NCBI GenBank assembly: GCA_018436725.1
Contig: JAHDKT010000008.1
Location: 62,001 to 126,000 of the forward strand
Length of the DNA: 64,000 nt
Direction: 5' to 3'
Source of the DNA: Synergistaceae bacterium
GTDB taxonomy: Bacteria; Synergistota; Synergistia; Synergistales; Aminobacteriaceae
Part shown: positions 41,563 to 50,785 of the stretch, one piece after another
How the letters are laid out: each line of letters starts with the position of its first letter
Position numbering within the stretch: position 1 is the stretch's first letter
The notes under the pieces: model-generated
Databases searched by the model: none
What the model saw: only the letters and a program-made list of their open reading frames with translations
What the model was told of the DNA's origin: nothing
Position numbers and translations under genes: made by a program

Positions 41563-42822
41563 GTGATCGATCTGGAGAAAGCGAATCAGGAGGCGCTCTC
41601 GCGCCTGCTTGCCGCGCAGCCGTTGATCGTCGGTATGGGGATAGCGAAAGAGACGGTTCCGGGGATGAAGGACAAGATGCTCCTGCATGCGGGGCCTCCC
41701 CTGACGTGGGAGACCGCGTCCGGCCCGATCCGGGGCGGTGTGATGGCGGCCTGCATGTACGAGGGGTGGGCGAAGACCCCCGAAGAGGCGGAAAAGCTCG
41801 CCGCGAGCGGCGCCATTGCCTTCGAACCGTGCCATCATCACCACGCGGTGGGGCCGATGGCGGGAATCATGTCTCCGAGCATGCCCGTCTTCGTTTTGGA
41901 GAACAGGGCGCACGGCAACAAAGCGTATGTCACGATGAACGAGGGACTCGGGAAGGTGCTTCGCATGGGCGCCTTCGGCCCGGAGGTCATCGAGCACCTG
42001 AAGTGGATGGAGAAGGTGCTCTACCCCGTGCTCAAGGCGGCCATCGAGCACGCGGTGGAGAAGGGGCAGGAGCCCGATGTCAAGAACATGATCGCCCAGG
42101 CCCTCCACATGGGCGACGAGCTGCACAACCGGAACAAGGCGGGAACGTCGCTTTTCCTCCGCGCGCTCGCCCCGCACATGGTGGAGACCTGGAAAGACAG
42201 CGCACAGCTTGCCGAGGTCTTCCGGTTCATCGACAAGACGGACCACTTCTTCCTGAACATCGCGATGGCGGCGGGGAAGGCTTCGCTCGAAGCGGCCGCG
42301 GGGATCGAAGGGTCGAGCATGCTCACCGTCATGGCGCGCAACGGCACGGAGTTCGGCATTCAGGTCTCGGGGCTGGGCGATCGCTGGTTCACCTGCGAAG
42401 CGGCGCTTCCCGAAGTGCTCCTCTTCCCCGGGTTCACCCGCGAGGACACCAACCGCGACATCGGCGACAGCGCCATCATGGAGACGTACGGCGTGGGCGG
42501 CTTCGCGCTCGCCGCGGCGCCCGCCATCGTCCAGTTCATCGGCGGCACGCCGAAGGACGCGGCGAACTACACGCTTGAGATGTACGAGATAACTGCGGGG
42601 GAGAACAGCATGTTCACCATCCCCGGTCTGAATTTCCGCGGCACCCCGACGGGGATAGACCTCCTCAAGGTGGTGGAAACGGGAATCACCCCGGTGCTCG
42701 ACACCGGGGCCGCGCACAAGGAGCCCGGCAAGGGCCAGGTCGGCGCGGGCATCGTCCGCATGCCGATGGACGCCTTCGTGAAGGCCGCCGAGGCTTTCGC
42801 GGACAAGTATCTGAGCGAATAA
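41563..42822 (+). CDS. DUF1116 protein (AllG/YlbE-like)
   Basis: A 419-residue protein with the DUF1116 hallmarks LLHAGPPLTWE near residue 42, FEPCHHHHAVGPMAGI near 87 and a MGDELHNRNKAGTSLFLRALAP segment. This is the partner of FdrA and DUF2877 in the oxamic-transcarbamoylase-type complex. GTG 41563 has AAGGGGGG nine bases upstream. It is separated from the FdrA parts by the 79-bp tandem repeat. Confidence 0.87.
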   Translation: MIDLEKANQEALSRLLAAQPLIVGMGIAKETVPGMKDKMLLHAGPPLTWETASGPIRGGVMAACMYEGWAKTPEEAEKLAASGAIAFEPCHHHHAVGPMAGIMSPSMPVFVLENRAHGNKAYVTMNEGLGKVLRMGAFGPEVIEHLKWMEKVLYPVLKAAIEHAVEKGQEPDVKNMIAQALHMGDELHNRNKAGTSLFLRALAPHMVETWKDSAQLAEVFRFIDKTDHFFLNIAMAAGKASLEAAAGIEGSSMLTVMARNGTEFGIQVSGLGDRWFTCEAALPEVLLFPGFTREDTNRDIGDSAIMETYGVGGFALAAAPAIVQFIGGTPKDAANYTLEMYEITAGENSMFTIPGLNFRGTPTGIDLLKVVETGITPVLDTGAAHKEPGKGQVGAGIVRMPMDAFVKAAEAFADKYLSE

Positions 42823-42860
42823 ATCAAATACAAGGTAAAAATACAAAGGAGGTCATTTCA

Positions 42861-43664
42861 ATGTCCAACAGTCTCGAACTCAAGAACTGGAGCAATATCA
42901 AGGTGTACGATCTCACCATTCCCATCGGCATCCAGACTCCGGCCTGGCCGACGTACGAGCCCCTGCAGATGAAGTACTTCAAGCGCCTCGCCCCCAACGG
43001 CGCGAACGGGCAGCTGGTGACCCACTCCAACCATGTGGGAACGCACCTCGACGGCCCGATCCACTTCTGCGGCCACGGTCAGGATATCGCCAGCCTTCCG
43101 CTGAAGGACTTCCTTGTCGGCCCCGGCGTGGTCGTCGACATCAAGGACATCGCCGAGGACTACGGCATCTATACGCCCGAGGACCTCGAGGCGCGCGCCG
43201 ACATCCGCGAGGGCGACATCCTCATCATCAACACGGGCTACCACCGGTACGGCTGGAACGAGCCCGAGGCCGACGAGGTCCGCTACATGGTGAAGCACCC
43301 CGGACCCACCAGAGAGTTCGCCACCTGGGCGCTCAAGAAGAAGATCAAGTGGATCGGCGTCGACTGCGGTTCCGCCGACCATCCGATGAACACGAAGATC
43401 CGCGAGTGGATGCCGGTCCAGGCCAGGCAGGCGGACGCGCACCTGAAGAAGAAGTACGGCAAGGGACTCGACGACTTCTTCCCCGAAGAGGACTACCAGG
43501 TGATGCACATCGCCCTCTTCCCCAGCAACCTGATCCACGCCGAGTGCGTCGCGGGCGACATCGACATGCTCAGCGGCAAGCGGGCCACCATCGGCTGCTT
43601 CCCGTGGAGATTCGTGGGCGGCGAGTCCTGCATCTCGCGTATCGTCGCGTTCGCCGAAGAATAA
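42861..43664 (+). CDS. Cyclase-family metal-dependent hydrolase (kynurenine formamidase/isatin hydrolase-like)
   Basis: A 267-residue protein. The cyclase motif HVGTHLDGPIHF holds His58, His62, Asp64 and His68, the metal ligands and base used by arylformamidase and isatin hydrolase. A later GVDCGSADHPMNTK supplies further active-site residues. The family opens amide or imide rings or removes formyl groups. It sits between the DUF1116 gene and the Mo-hydroxylase genes, so ring opening of the heterocycle to a carbamoyl acid is plausible. It starts after AAAGGAGG. Confidence 0.86.
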   Translation: MSNSLELKNWSNIKVYDLTIPIGIQTPAWPTYEPLQMKYFKRLAPNGANGQLVTHSNHVGTHLDGPIHFCGHGQDIASLPLKDFLVGPGVVVDIKDIAEDYGIYTPEDLEARADIREGDILIINTGYHRYGWNEPEADEVRYMVKHPGPTREFATWALKKKIKWIGVDCGSADHPMNTKIREWMPVQARQADAHLKKKYGKGLDDFFPEEDYQVMHIALFPSNLIHAECVAGDIDMLSGKRATIGCFPWRFVGGESCISRIVAFAEE

Positions 43665-43760
43665 GTCTGTTACGACGGGCGTCCTCCACCTCATGGTTTC
43701 TCGAGGGAGCGGGGACGCCCTCTTCACATACGGATTTCTCACCGAAGGGGTGATATCTCA

Positions 43761-44636
43761 ATGCTGGCTTTTGAAATGGAACGCCCCAGATCGCTGGCCG
43801 CCGCCGTCGAAGTTCTGGGGAAATACGGTTCCAAGGCGATGATCAAAGCGGGCGGCACCGACGTGCTCGTGTGGATGCGCAAACATGCCGTCCATCCCGA
43901 GATGCTCGTGGATCTCTCCGAAATTCCGGAACTCCGCGGCATCTCGTTCTACCCGCACAAGGGGATCAAGATCGGCGCGATGTGCACGGTCAATCAGGTC
44001 GCCGAGCACGAGGACTCCCGCAGGTACTACGGCGCCCTCGCGGACGCCTGCCTCTCCCACTCCGACGCGCTCATCCGCAACAAAGCCACAGTCCTCGGCA
44101 ACATCTGCGCCTCCGTGCCCTCTGGCGACATGATCCCTCCGTTCGCCGCCCTGGAGGCTGTCCTGCACGTCTTCGGCCGTGAAGGAGAGCGAGACGTTCC
44201 CTTCGCGGACTTCATCACGGGGCCCAGAAAGAACGTCCTGGCCCCCGGCGAGATCGTCGTCTCCGCGACGCTGCCGCTGCCTCGCGGCCGTTCCGCGGGC
44301 TGCTACATCAAGCTCGGCCGCCGGAACGCGCTCGATCTTGCGCAGGTCGGCGTGGCCTGCGTCGCGATCGACGGAGAGAAGGGCAGGGAGTACCGGCTGG
44401 CGTACGGCGCTGTGGCGCCGCGTCCGGTGAGGGCTTCCGAAGCCGAGGATATCCTCGCCGGACAGGCGGCCCCGGACGCGGCGCTTCTTGAGAAGGCAGC
44501 GAAGGCCGCTTCGGCGGCGGTGAACCCCATCACCGACGTCCGGGCGAGCCGGGAGTACCGCTTCTCCATGGTGGAGGAACTGACGAAACGGGCCGTCTCG
44601 ATCTGCGCCGAGAGGCTTCATGGGGGGAACGCATGA
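43761..44636 (+). CDS. Molybdenum hydroxylase FAD-binding subunit (XdhB/CoxM type)
   Basis: A 291-residue FAD_binding_5 protein with AMIKAGGTDVLVWM near residue 33 and the FAD-loop ATVLGNICASVPSGDM near residue 112, plus a C-terminal CO_deh_flav domain. It passes electrons from the 2Fe-2S subunit to FAD. Its stop overlaps the next start (ATGA). The three-gene order FAD, 2Fe-2S, Mo is that of xanthine dehydrogenase-type enzymes. Confidence 0.9.
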   Translation: MLAFEMERPRSLAAAVEVLGKYGSKAMIKAGGTDVLVWMRKHAVHPEMLVDLSEIPELRGISFYPHKGIKIGAMCTVNQVAEHEDSRRYYGALADACLSHSDALIRNKATVLGNICASVPSGDMIPPFAALEAVLHVFGREGERDVPFADFITGPRKNVLAPGEIVVSATLPLPRGRSAGCYIKLGRRNALDLAQVGVACVAIDGEKGREYRLAYGAVAPRPVRASEAEDILAGQAAPDAALLEKAAKAASAAVNPITDVRASREYRFSMVEELTKRAVSICAERLHGGNA

Positions 44637-45133
44637 TGAAGCGCGATGTGCATTTCATACTCAACGGAAGACCGGCGACGCTCTCGGTAGAGCCTCGCAC
44701 GACGCTGTTGCGCGCGCTCCGCGACTGGGGCGTCACCAGCGTGAAGAGGGGCTGCGAAGAGGGAGAGTGCGGCACGTGTACGGTGGTGGTCGACGATCTC
44801 GCCCAGAAGTCCTGCATGATGCTCGCCCTCGAGGCCGAAGGGAAGTCCGTCCTCACCGCCGAGGGGCTTGTGGGCCCCAAGGGGGAGCTGCACCCGATCC
44901 AACAGGCCTTCATCGAAGAAGGGGCGATTCAGTGCGGTTTCTGCACCCCCGGAATGATCATGACGACCTACGCTTTCCTCCGGAAGAACCCCGATCCATC
45001 CGAGGAGGAAATCAGAGTGGCGCTGGCCGGCAACCTCTGTCGCTGCACAGGCTATATTCCGATTTTCCGCGCCGTTCAAAAGGCCGCGAAGACGATGCGC
45101 GAGCTGGGGCAGCTTCCCGGCGGCGCGCGCTGA
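44633..45133 (+). CDS. Molybdenum hydroxylase 2Fe-2S subunit (XdhC/CoxS type)
   Basis: A 166-residue protein with two [2Fe-2S] clusters: the plant-type ferredoxin motif CEEGECGTC near residue 42 and the second cluster motifs CGFCTPGMIM and CRCTGY in the C-terminal helical domain. It links the Mo active site and the FAD subunit. ATG 44633 overlaps the preceding stop; ATG 44636 is nearly equivalent. Confidence 0.92.
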   Translation: MMKRDVHFILNGRPATLSVEPRTTLLRALRDWGVTSVKRGCEEGECGTCTVVVDDLAQKSCMMLALEAEGKSVLTAEGLVGPKGELHPIQQAFIEEGAIQCGFCTPGMIMTTYAFLRKNPDPSEEEIRVALAGNLCRCTGYIPIFRAVQKAAKTMRELGQLPGGAR

Positions 45134-45149
45134 CAGGGAGGGAACCGCG

Positions 45150-47567
45150 ATGAAACAGACTGTGACGCGCAACGGCGTCGGCGCGTGGACCACCCGGAAG
45201 TACGACCTGGAGAAGGCCGCCGGGACGCTTGCGTTCACCGACGACCTCCGTTTCGGCCCCGAACTGCTTCATGCGCGCGCCTTCCGCTCCGTCAAGGCGC
45301 ACGCCGAGATTCTGTCGGTCGACATCTCCGAGGCCATGAAAGTCCCCGGAGTGGTGAAGGTGGTCGTCGGCAGGGACTTCGTCCACCGTTTCGGTCTCTA
45401 TCTTCAGGATCGAACGCCTCTGGCCATCGGCAAGGTCCGCTACGTCGGCGAACCGGTCGCGCTCGTCGTCGCCGAAACCGAGGAAGCGGCGGAGGAGGGG
45501 ATGCTCAAGGTCGCCGCGAAGTACAAGGACCTGCCTCCGATCTTCGACCCCGTCAAGGCGGCCACCGACAACTCGGTGCTCGTCCACCCGGAGCTGGAGA
45601 CGTACGACCACGTGCCGTTCATCACCCCGTTTCCGGGGACGAACATCGCCAACTGGTTCCGGATCCGCCGCGGCGACGTGGACAAGGCATTCGCCGAGGC
45701 CGAGTACGTCGTGGAGGAGGCGGTCAACTGCCCGCAGATAGCCCACGGCTTTCTGGAGCCGCACTGCTGCATCTGCAAGGAGGAGGCGGCCACGGGCAAC
45801 CTGACGATCTGGTCCTCCGCCCAGTCGGCGTTCGCCCTCCGCGAGATCGTGGCGAAGGGGCTCGACTATCCGCTCAACAAGATCCGCGTCATCGCGCCCC
45901 CCATCGGCGGCGGTTTCGGCGGCAAGGCCGGAATGACCGTCGAAGCCCTCTGCCTCGCAGGGGCGATGGACCCGGATATCAAGGGCCGCCCCGTGAAGCT
46001 CTACATTCCGCGCGAGGAGGTCATGCTCACCTCCTGGGTGCGCCAAGCCTACGTCTCCAAGGTGAAGCTCGCCATCGACAAAGAGGGAAAGATCACCGCG
46101 ATCAAGAACACATTCTACTTCGACACCGGCATCTCCGCAGAGTACGGTGCGAACCCCGTGCGCAGCGCGGGCTACTCCTCCACTGGCTGCTACTACGTGC
46201 CCAACGTCTGGACGGACAGCTACGCCGTGTACACGAACAAGCCCTTCGGGGGCGCCTACCGCGGTTTCGGGCTCCCCGAGCTGATGGGCGCCATGGAGGT
46301 CGTCATCGACATCGCCGCCCGGAAGATCGGCATGGACCCGATCGAGTTCCGCCTGAAGAACATGCTGAAGCCGGGGCTTCCCACCTGCACCGGCATGCCG
46401 ATGAACGCGCATGCGCTCGACACGATCGTCAACAAGATCGTGGCGAAGATCAAGCTGAAAGAGAAGGAGCCCGCGACGCGGAAGGGGTGGGTGCGCGGCA
46501 AGGGGTTCGCCCTCGCGCTGAAGGCGCCCGCGATGCCTTCGGATGCGGCGTCCTCCGCCATCGTCAAGATCCTCGGCGACGGCACGGTCGACGTCCTTGC
46601 GGCCACCATGGACATGGGGCAGGGCGCCTATACGGCGTACGCGCAGATGGCCTCGGAAGAGCTGGGCATCCCTATCGAGAAGATCAAGTGCTACTATCCG
46701 GACACGCAGAGCCACCCGTACGACTGGCAGACCGTCGCCAGTCGTTCGTGCTGGTCGATGGGCATGGCGGTGAAGCGCGCCGCGACCGACGCGCGCGAGA
46801 AGCTGCTCGCCCTCTACGCGGAATACTGGGAGACCGACCCGGAGAGTATCACCATCGAGCACGGTATAGTAAAATGTAAGAAAAAGGGGAAGGCGGAGCC
46901 GATCGGCGAGCAGATTCAGAGCGGCTTCCACATGCCCTCCGGCAACTACGTCGGCGGTCCCGTGATCGGTTCGGGGAGCTTCGTGCCCCCGGATGTGATC
47001 TACCCCGACCCGGAGACTGGTCAATCGCCGAAGAGCGTGGTACACTTCACGGTCGGCGCGGTCGGCATCGACATCGAGGTCGACCCTGCGACGGGCGCCG
47101 TCGAGGTGAACAAGGTCTCCGCCGGGTACGACGTCGGCAAGGCCGTCTCCCCGATCAACGTGAAGGGGCAGATCGAGGGCGGCACTATCCAAGGTATCTC
47201 GGCCGGACTGATGGAGGGGATGTACTACGACGAGCATGGAAAGCTGCTCACCCCCGACTTCACCGACTACAAGATCGCGACGAGCATGGACGTGCCGCGC
47301 GAAGTGGACTCCTTCTGGGAGGAGACGCCGGAGGAACTTTCTCCGTACGGGAACAGGGGCGTCGGCGAGCACTCGATGATCTCCCCGGCGCCGGCGATCG
47401 ACAACGCGCTTTTCGACGCGCTGGGGATAAGGATTCACACGTACCCGCTCGGGCGCGAGCGGGTGTACAAGGCCATACAGGCCAAAAAGAACGGCGAAAC
47501 GGATCTCTGGGAGTATCCGTACGCGCTGGAGCAGTCCTACAAGAACGCCATCAAGGAGTGGAAGTAG
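45150..47567 (+). CDS. Molybdenum hydroxylase catalytic subunit (xanthine dehydrogenase family)
   Basis: An 805-residue protein binding molybdopterin cytosine (or related) cofactor. An N-terminal Ald_Xan_dh_C part (DRTPLAIGKVRYVGEPVALV) precedes the Mo-binding domain with the GGGFGGK loop at about residues 252-258, AYRGFGLPELM and a C-terminal GVGEHSM segment carrying the catalytic Glu. It hydroxylates an N-heterocycle or aldehyde using water. With an NCS2 permease and PucR regulator nearby, a purine is the likeliest substrate, though specificity residues cannot be judged here. It ends at a strong terminator. Confidence 0.92.
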   Translation: MKQTVTRNGVGAWTTRKYDLEKAAGTLAFTDDLRFGPELLHARAFRSVKAHAEILSVDISEAMKVPGVVKVVVGRDFVHRFGLYLQDRTPLAIGKVRYVGEPVALVVAETEEAAEEGMLKVAAKYKDLPPIFDPVKAATDNSVLVHPELETYDHVPFITPFPGTNIANWFRIRRGDVDKAFAEAEYVVEEAVNCPQIAHGFLEPHCCICKEEAATGNLTIWSSAQSAFALREIVAKGLDYPLNKIRVIAPPIGGGFGGKAGMTVEALCLAGAMDPDIKGRPVKLYIPREEVMLTSWVRQAYVSKVKLAIDKEGKITAIKNTFYFDTGISAEYGANPVRSAGYSSTGCYYVPNVWTDSYAVYTNKPFGGAYRGFGLPELMGAMEVVIDIAARKIGMDPIEFRLKNMLKPGLPTCTGMPMNAHALDTIVNKIVAKIKLKEKEPATRKGWVRGKGFALALKAPAMPSDAASSAIVKILGDGTVDVLAATMDMGQGAYTAYAQMASEELGIPIEKIKCYYPDTQSHPYDWQTVASRSCWSMGMAVKRAATDAREKLLALYAEYWETDPESITIEHGIVKCKKKGKAEPIGEQIQSGFHMPSGNYVGGPVIGSGSFVPPDVIYPDPETGQSPKSVVHFTVGAVGIDIEVDPATGAVEVNKVSAGYDVGKAVSPINVKGQIEGGTIQGISAGLMEGMYYDEHGKLLTPDFTDYKIATSMDVPREVDSFWEETPEELSPYGNRGVGEHSMISPAPAIDNALFDALGIRIHTYPLGRERVYKAIQAKKNGETDLWEYPYALEQSYKNAIKEWK

Positions 47568-47579
47568 GCAGCGGACACC

Positions 47580-47604
47580 GGCCCCCGATCTTTCGGGGGC
47601 CTTT
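47580..47604 (+). terminator. Terminator after the Mo-hydroxylase operon
   Basis: A 9-bp stem GGCCCCCGA (47580-47588) and TCGGGGGCC (47593-47601), loop TCTT, is followed by TTT. Confidence 0.8.
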
Positions 47605-47712
47605 CCGAAAACCGGCCTTTCAGGGAAGGGGGTGAAACATGGAGCACGCGAGGTTCTGTACCGGACGCACCTGTTTCTGTGACATCATTCTTTTCAGGAG
47701 GTGGATTCTCTC

Positions 47713-49104
47713 ATGGCCAAAAAGATAGTGTACGGGTTGCACGACGTCCCTCCGTTTCCCATTCTGATCCTTGCCGGAGCGCAGCACGTCCTCACTCTGT
47801 TCGGCGCCACCACGCTCGTCCCGCTGATTTTCGGTCCCGCGATGGGGATGAGCCAGGCGCAGATAGCGGTCTTCATTTCATGCGTTTACTTCGGTATGGG
47901 CGTCGCGACGCTGATCCAGACGCACCCCGCTTTCGGTTCGGGGCTTCCCATCGTCCAGGGATCAAGCTTCAGCTTCATCCCTCCGGTCATGACGATCATC
48001 GGCGCGTACAGCGCATCGGGGCCCGAGGTCATCATGCAGTACATCGGCGGCGGCCTCATCGCGGGCGGCATCCTGCTCTCCGTGATCGGCTACACCGGTA
48101 TCATCGGCTATATCCGTAAGATCATCACCCCCGTGGTCATCGGTCCGGTCATCATGGCCATCGGCTTCTCCCTGGCCCCCGTAGCCATCCAGTTCAACGC
48201 GGCCAACTACTGGCCCGTTTCCCTGCTGGTCGTGGCGCTCATCTTCTTCTTCAGCCTCGTGAGCAAGAACAAGTACGCGAACATCTTCGCGATTCTGTCG
48301 TCGATCGTTCTTACCTACCTCCTTTGCCTTGGACTCTCCCGGGCTGGAATCTTCCCCGAGGGGCACCCTGCGCACATCAACCTTGCGAGCGTCGAGGCGG
48401 CGCCCTGGTACCGCATCGACATCATCATGCCGTGGGGAGCACCCAAGTTCAGCCTTCTTGCCTTCGGCGCGCTTCTCGCGGGTTTCTTCGCCGTCATGAT
48501 CGAATCGATCGGCGACTACCACTCCGTCTCCTACGCGGCGGGGCTCGACGACCCGGATGAGAAGACGATCAGCCGCGGCATCGGCGCGGAGGGCTTGAAC
48601 TGCGCCCTCTCCGGTCTTTTCGGCTCGGTGGGCACCACCTCCTACACGGAGAATATCGGCCTCATCGGCCTTACCGGCGTGGCCTCCCGCTGGGTCGTGC
48701 GTACGGGCGCCATCCTGCTGATCCTCATGAGCTTCGTCACGAAGCTCGGCGCGCTCGTCGCCACCATGCCTTCTCCGATCATCGGCGGCGCGTATATCGC
48801 ACTGTTCGGCACAATCGGCGCACTCGGCATCCAGGTGCTCATGCGCGCCGACATGGGCAGCCAGCGCAACGTCCTCATCGTCGGCTTCGCCTTCCTCATG
48901 GCGATGGGGCTTCCCGGCTGGGTGGAGAAGAACCAGGAACTCTTCATGAACCCCGCGTACCACCAGGCGCTCCAGACGGTCGGCGGGATGGTGTGGGCCA
49001 TTCTGAAGACCCCCATGGCGGTCGCCGGAATCTGCGCGGCCTTCTGCGACTCCCTTGTTCCGGGAACGGACGAGGAACGCGGCATCGGCGTCAAGATGAA
49101 GTAA
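47713..49104 (+). CDS. NCS2-family nucleobase:cation symporter (uracil/xanthine permease)
   Basis: A 463-residue inner-membrane protein with about 12-14 helices. It has NCS2 features: PLIFGPAMGMSQAQ early, the conserved PIVQGSSFSFIPP stretch and ESIGDYHSVSYAAGL, with the acidic residue used for substrate and proton coupling. It should import xanthine, uric acid or another nucleobase for the Mo-hydroxylase encoded just upstream. ATG 47713 is chosen because the GTG at 47701 is part of the AGGAGGTG ribosome site. Confidence 0.9.
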   Translation: MAKKIVYGLHDVPPFPILILAGAQHVLTLFGATTLVPLIFGPAMGMSQAQIAVFISCVYFGMGVATLIQTHPAFGSGLPIVQGSSFSFIPPVMTIIGAYSASGPEVIMQYIGGGLIAGGILLSVIGYTGIIGYIRKIITPVVIGPVIMAIGFSLAPVAIQFNAANYWPVSLLVVALIFFFSLVSKNKYANIFAILSSIVLTYLLCLGLSRAGIFPEGHPAHINLASVEAAPWYRIDIIMPWGAPKFSLLAFGALLAGFFAVMIESIGDYHSVSYAAGLDDPDEKTISRGIGAEGLNCALSGLFGSVGTTSYTENIGLIGLTGVASRWVVRTGAILLILMSFVTKLGALVATMPSPIIGGAYIALFGTIGALGIQVLMRADMGSQRNVLIVGFAFLMAMGLPGWVEKNQELFMNPAYHQALQTVGGMVWAILKTPMAVAGICAAFCDSLVPGTDEERGIGVKMK

Positions 49105-49130
49105 ACAGCCGACCGGTAACGAACGGCTGC

Positions 49131-49162
49131 AATCCCCCCTCCGCAGGGGGGATTTTTTTTAT
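49131..49162 (+). terminator. Terminator after the NCS2 permease gene
   Basis: AATCCCCCC (49131-49139), loop TCCGCA and GGGGGGATT (49146-49154) are followed by a run of eight T. Confidence 0.9.
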
Positions 49163-49332
49163 GGAGGCTCGCGTCTCCGAATCCTTCCGCACGCCAGGCG
49201 ACATAACGGCGCGAGCGACGCGCTCTCCGTGCGGAAAAACGGCGTCGACTACGGAGGTTTTCTCTACGTTGGGGCCACCGAAATGCTATACTTTTCGAGG
49301 AAGAACGCATACCGACGATAGGGCGTGATCGT

Positions 49333-50724
49333 ATGGAACCCGTGTTCACACTTGTTCTTGCCGGCGGGTCGGGAACCAGGCTCTGGCCTCTCTCCCGCGA
49401 GGAGTTCCCGAAACAGTTTCTCCGGATCGAAGAGGGGTGCAGCCTCTACCAGTGCACCCTGCGCCGCGCGTTCGCGCTCGGCGACCCGGCCCGGACGAAA
49501 GTGCTCTCGAGCGTCAGGTTCGGCGCGATGGCCCTTTTGCAGGCGCGTGAGCTTCTGGATGTTCCGCAGAGTTTCGTCGTGGAGGAGCCCTGCCCGAAGA
49601 ACACCGCTCCGGCCATCGCGCTCGGTTTGCTCGCCCTGATGGAGGAGTGCGGTGCGACGAGGGAGGGCGTCGTCTTCGTCTGCCCCAGCGACCATATCAT
49701 CTACGGGCCGGAGCTTTTTCAGGACGCGGTCCGCGCCGCCGCCGCAGCGGCGCGCTCCGGGAACGTGTGCGTCTTCGGCATCCCTCCGACCAGACCCGAC
49801 ACCGGCTTCGGCTATGTTCGCGCCGGAGAGCCGTGCGGAGAGTGGCGGATGGTGGAGCGATTCGTCGAGAAGCCTTCTCTGGAGAAGGCGCGGGAGTATC
49901 TCGACGAGGGGGGGTTCTTCTGGAACGGCGGCATGTTCGTTTTCACCGTAGGGACGATGCTCGACGCGCTCTCGAAATACCTCCCGGAGACGGCTCCTCT
50001 GATCGAAAAGGGGTACGGGTCTTTCCTGGAGGCCTTTGCTTCGCTGCCGTCCATCTCCATCGACTACGCGGTGCTGGAGCGGATTACGAACGTCGCCCTC
50101 GTCCCTCTGGAGGCGCCGTGGACGGATATCGGATCGTGGGACGCTCTCTACGAATTCTCGGACAAAGATTCCGAGGGCAACGTGAAAAAGGGCCGCATCG
50201 TGGCCGAGGGGTGCGCCGACTCGCTCTTTCTCTCGACGAAGCGCCTTGTCGCCGCGGTCGACGTCCGCGACTTCCTCATCGTGGACTCCCCCGACGCGCT
50301 GCTTATAGCCCCCAGAGGTTCCTCCCAGAAGGTCCGGGCCATTGTGGACCGCCTGAAGGCCGAGAACGCCGTCGAGGTGGTTCGCTCCCCGGAGGGCGCG
50401 CGCCCGTGGGGAGGGTACGAGCTGCTGCATCAAGGGGAGCGCTTCGCGATCAAGAGGGTGACGGTGCTTCCGGGCAAACGCCTGAGTCTTCAATACCACC
50501 ACCACCGCAGCGAGCATTGGGTTGTGGTCCGCGGCACGGCGAAGGTGACGATCGGCGCGGAGGAACGCTTCGTTCACGAGGGGGAGAGCGTCTTCATTCC
50601 GAAACACAGCGTCCACAGACTTGAAAATCCCGGCAAGGTGATGCTGGAACTGGTGGAGGTTCGCGGAGGAGAGTATATAGAAGAAGACGACATCGTCCGC
50701 ATAGAGGACGACTACGGAAGATGA
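49333..50724 (+). CDS. manC: Mannose-1-phosphate guanylyltransferase/mannose-6-phosphate isomerase
   Basis: A 463-residue bifunctional enzyme. The N-terminal nucleotidyltransferase has GGSGTRLWPLSREEFPKQF at 11-29 (GTP and Mg2+ binding) and FVEKPSLEKAREYL near residue 180. The C-terminal type II cupin isomerase has WGGYELLHQGERFAIKRV and QYHHHRSEHWVVVRG near residue 385. It makes GDP-mannose from fructose-6-P via mannose-6-P, feeding exopolysaccharide or LPS sugars. It stands alone between terminators, with no neighbouring glycosyltransferase. Confidence 0.93.
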   Translation: MEPVFTLVLAGGSGTRLWPLSREEFPKQFLRIEEGCSLYQCTLRRAFALGDPARTKVLSSVRFGAMALLQARELLDVPQSFVVEEPCPKNTAPAIALGLLALMEECGATREGVVFVCPSDHIIYGPELFQDAVRAAAAAARSGNVCVFGIPPTRPDTGFGYVRAGEPCGEWRMVERFVEKPSLEKAREYLDEGGFFWNGGMFVFTVGTMLDALSKYLPETAPLIEKGYGSFLEAFASLPSISIDYAVLERITNVALVPLEAPWTDIGSWDALYEFSDKDSEGNVKKGRIVAEGCADSLFLSTKRLVAAVDVRDFLIVDSPDALLIAPRGSSQKVRAIVDRLKAENAVEVVRSPEGARPWGGYELLHQGERFAIKRVTVLPGKRLSLQYHHHRSEHWVVVRGTAKVTIGAEERFVHEGESVFIPKHSVHRLENPGKVMLELVEVRGGEYIEEDDIVRIEDDYGR

Positions 50725-50738
50725 CTTCCGATACCTGC

Positions 50739-50785
50739 GCACGAAAAGAGGGCCGCCTAAGAATTCGGCGGCCCTCTTTTCGTGC
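50739..50785. terminator. Bidirectional terminator, 19-bp stem
   Basis: Perfect arms at 50739-50757 and 50767-50785 flank a nine-base loop, with A-run and T-run on opposite sides. It serves the manC gene and the convergent TRAP operon. Confidence 0.92.

Noticed and set aside
45012-47438. An 808-codon minus-strand frame opposite the Mo-hydroxylase genes
   Set aside because: Its His/Arg/Asp-rich composition has no motif and lies fully over three clear enzyme genes.
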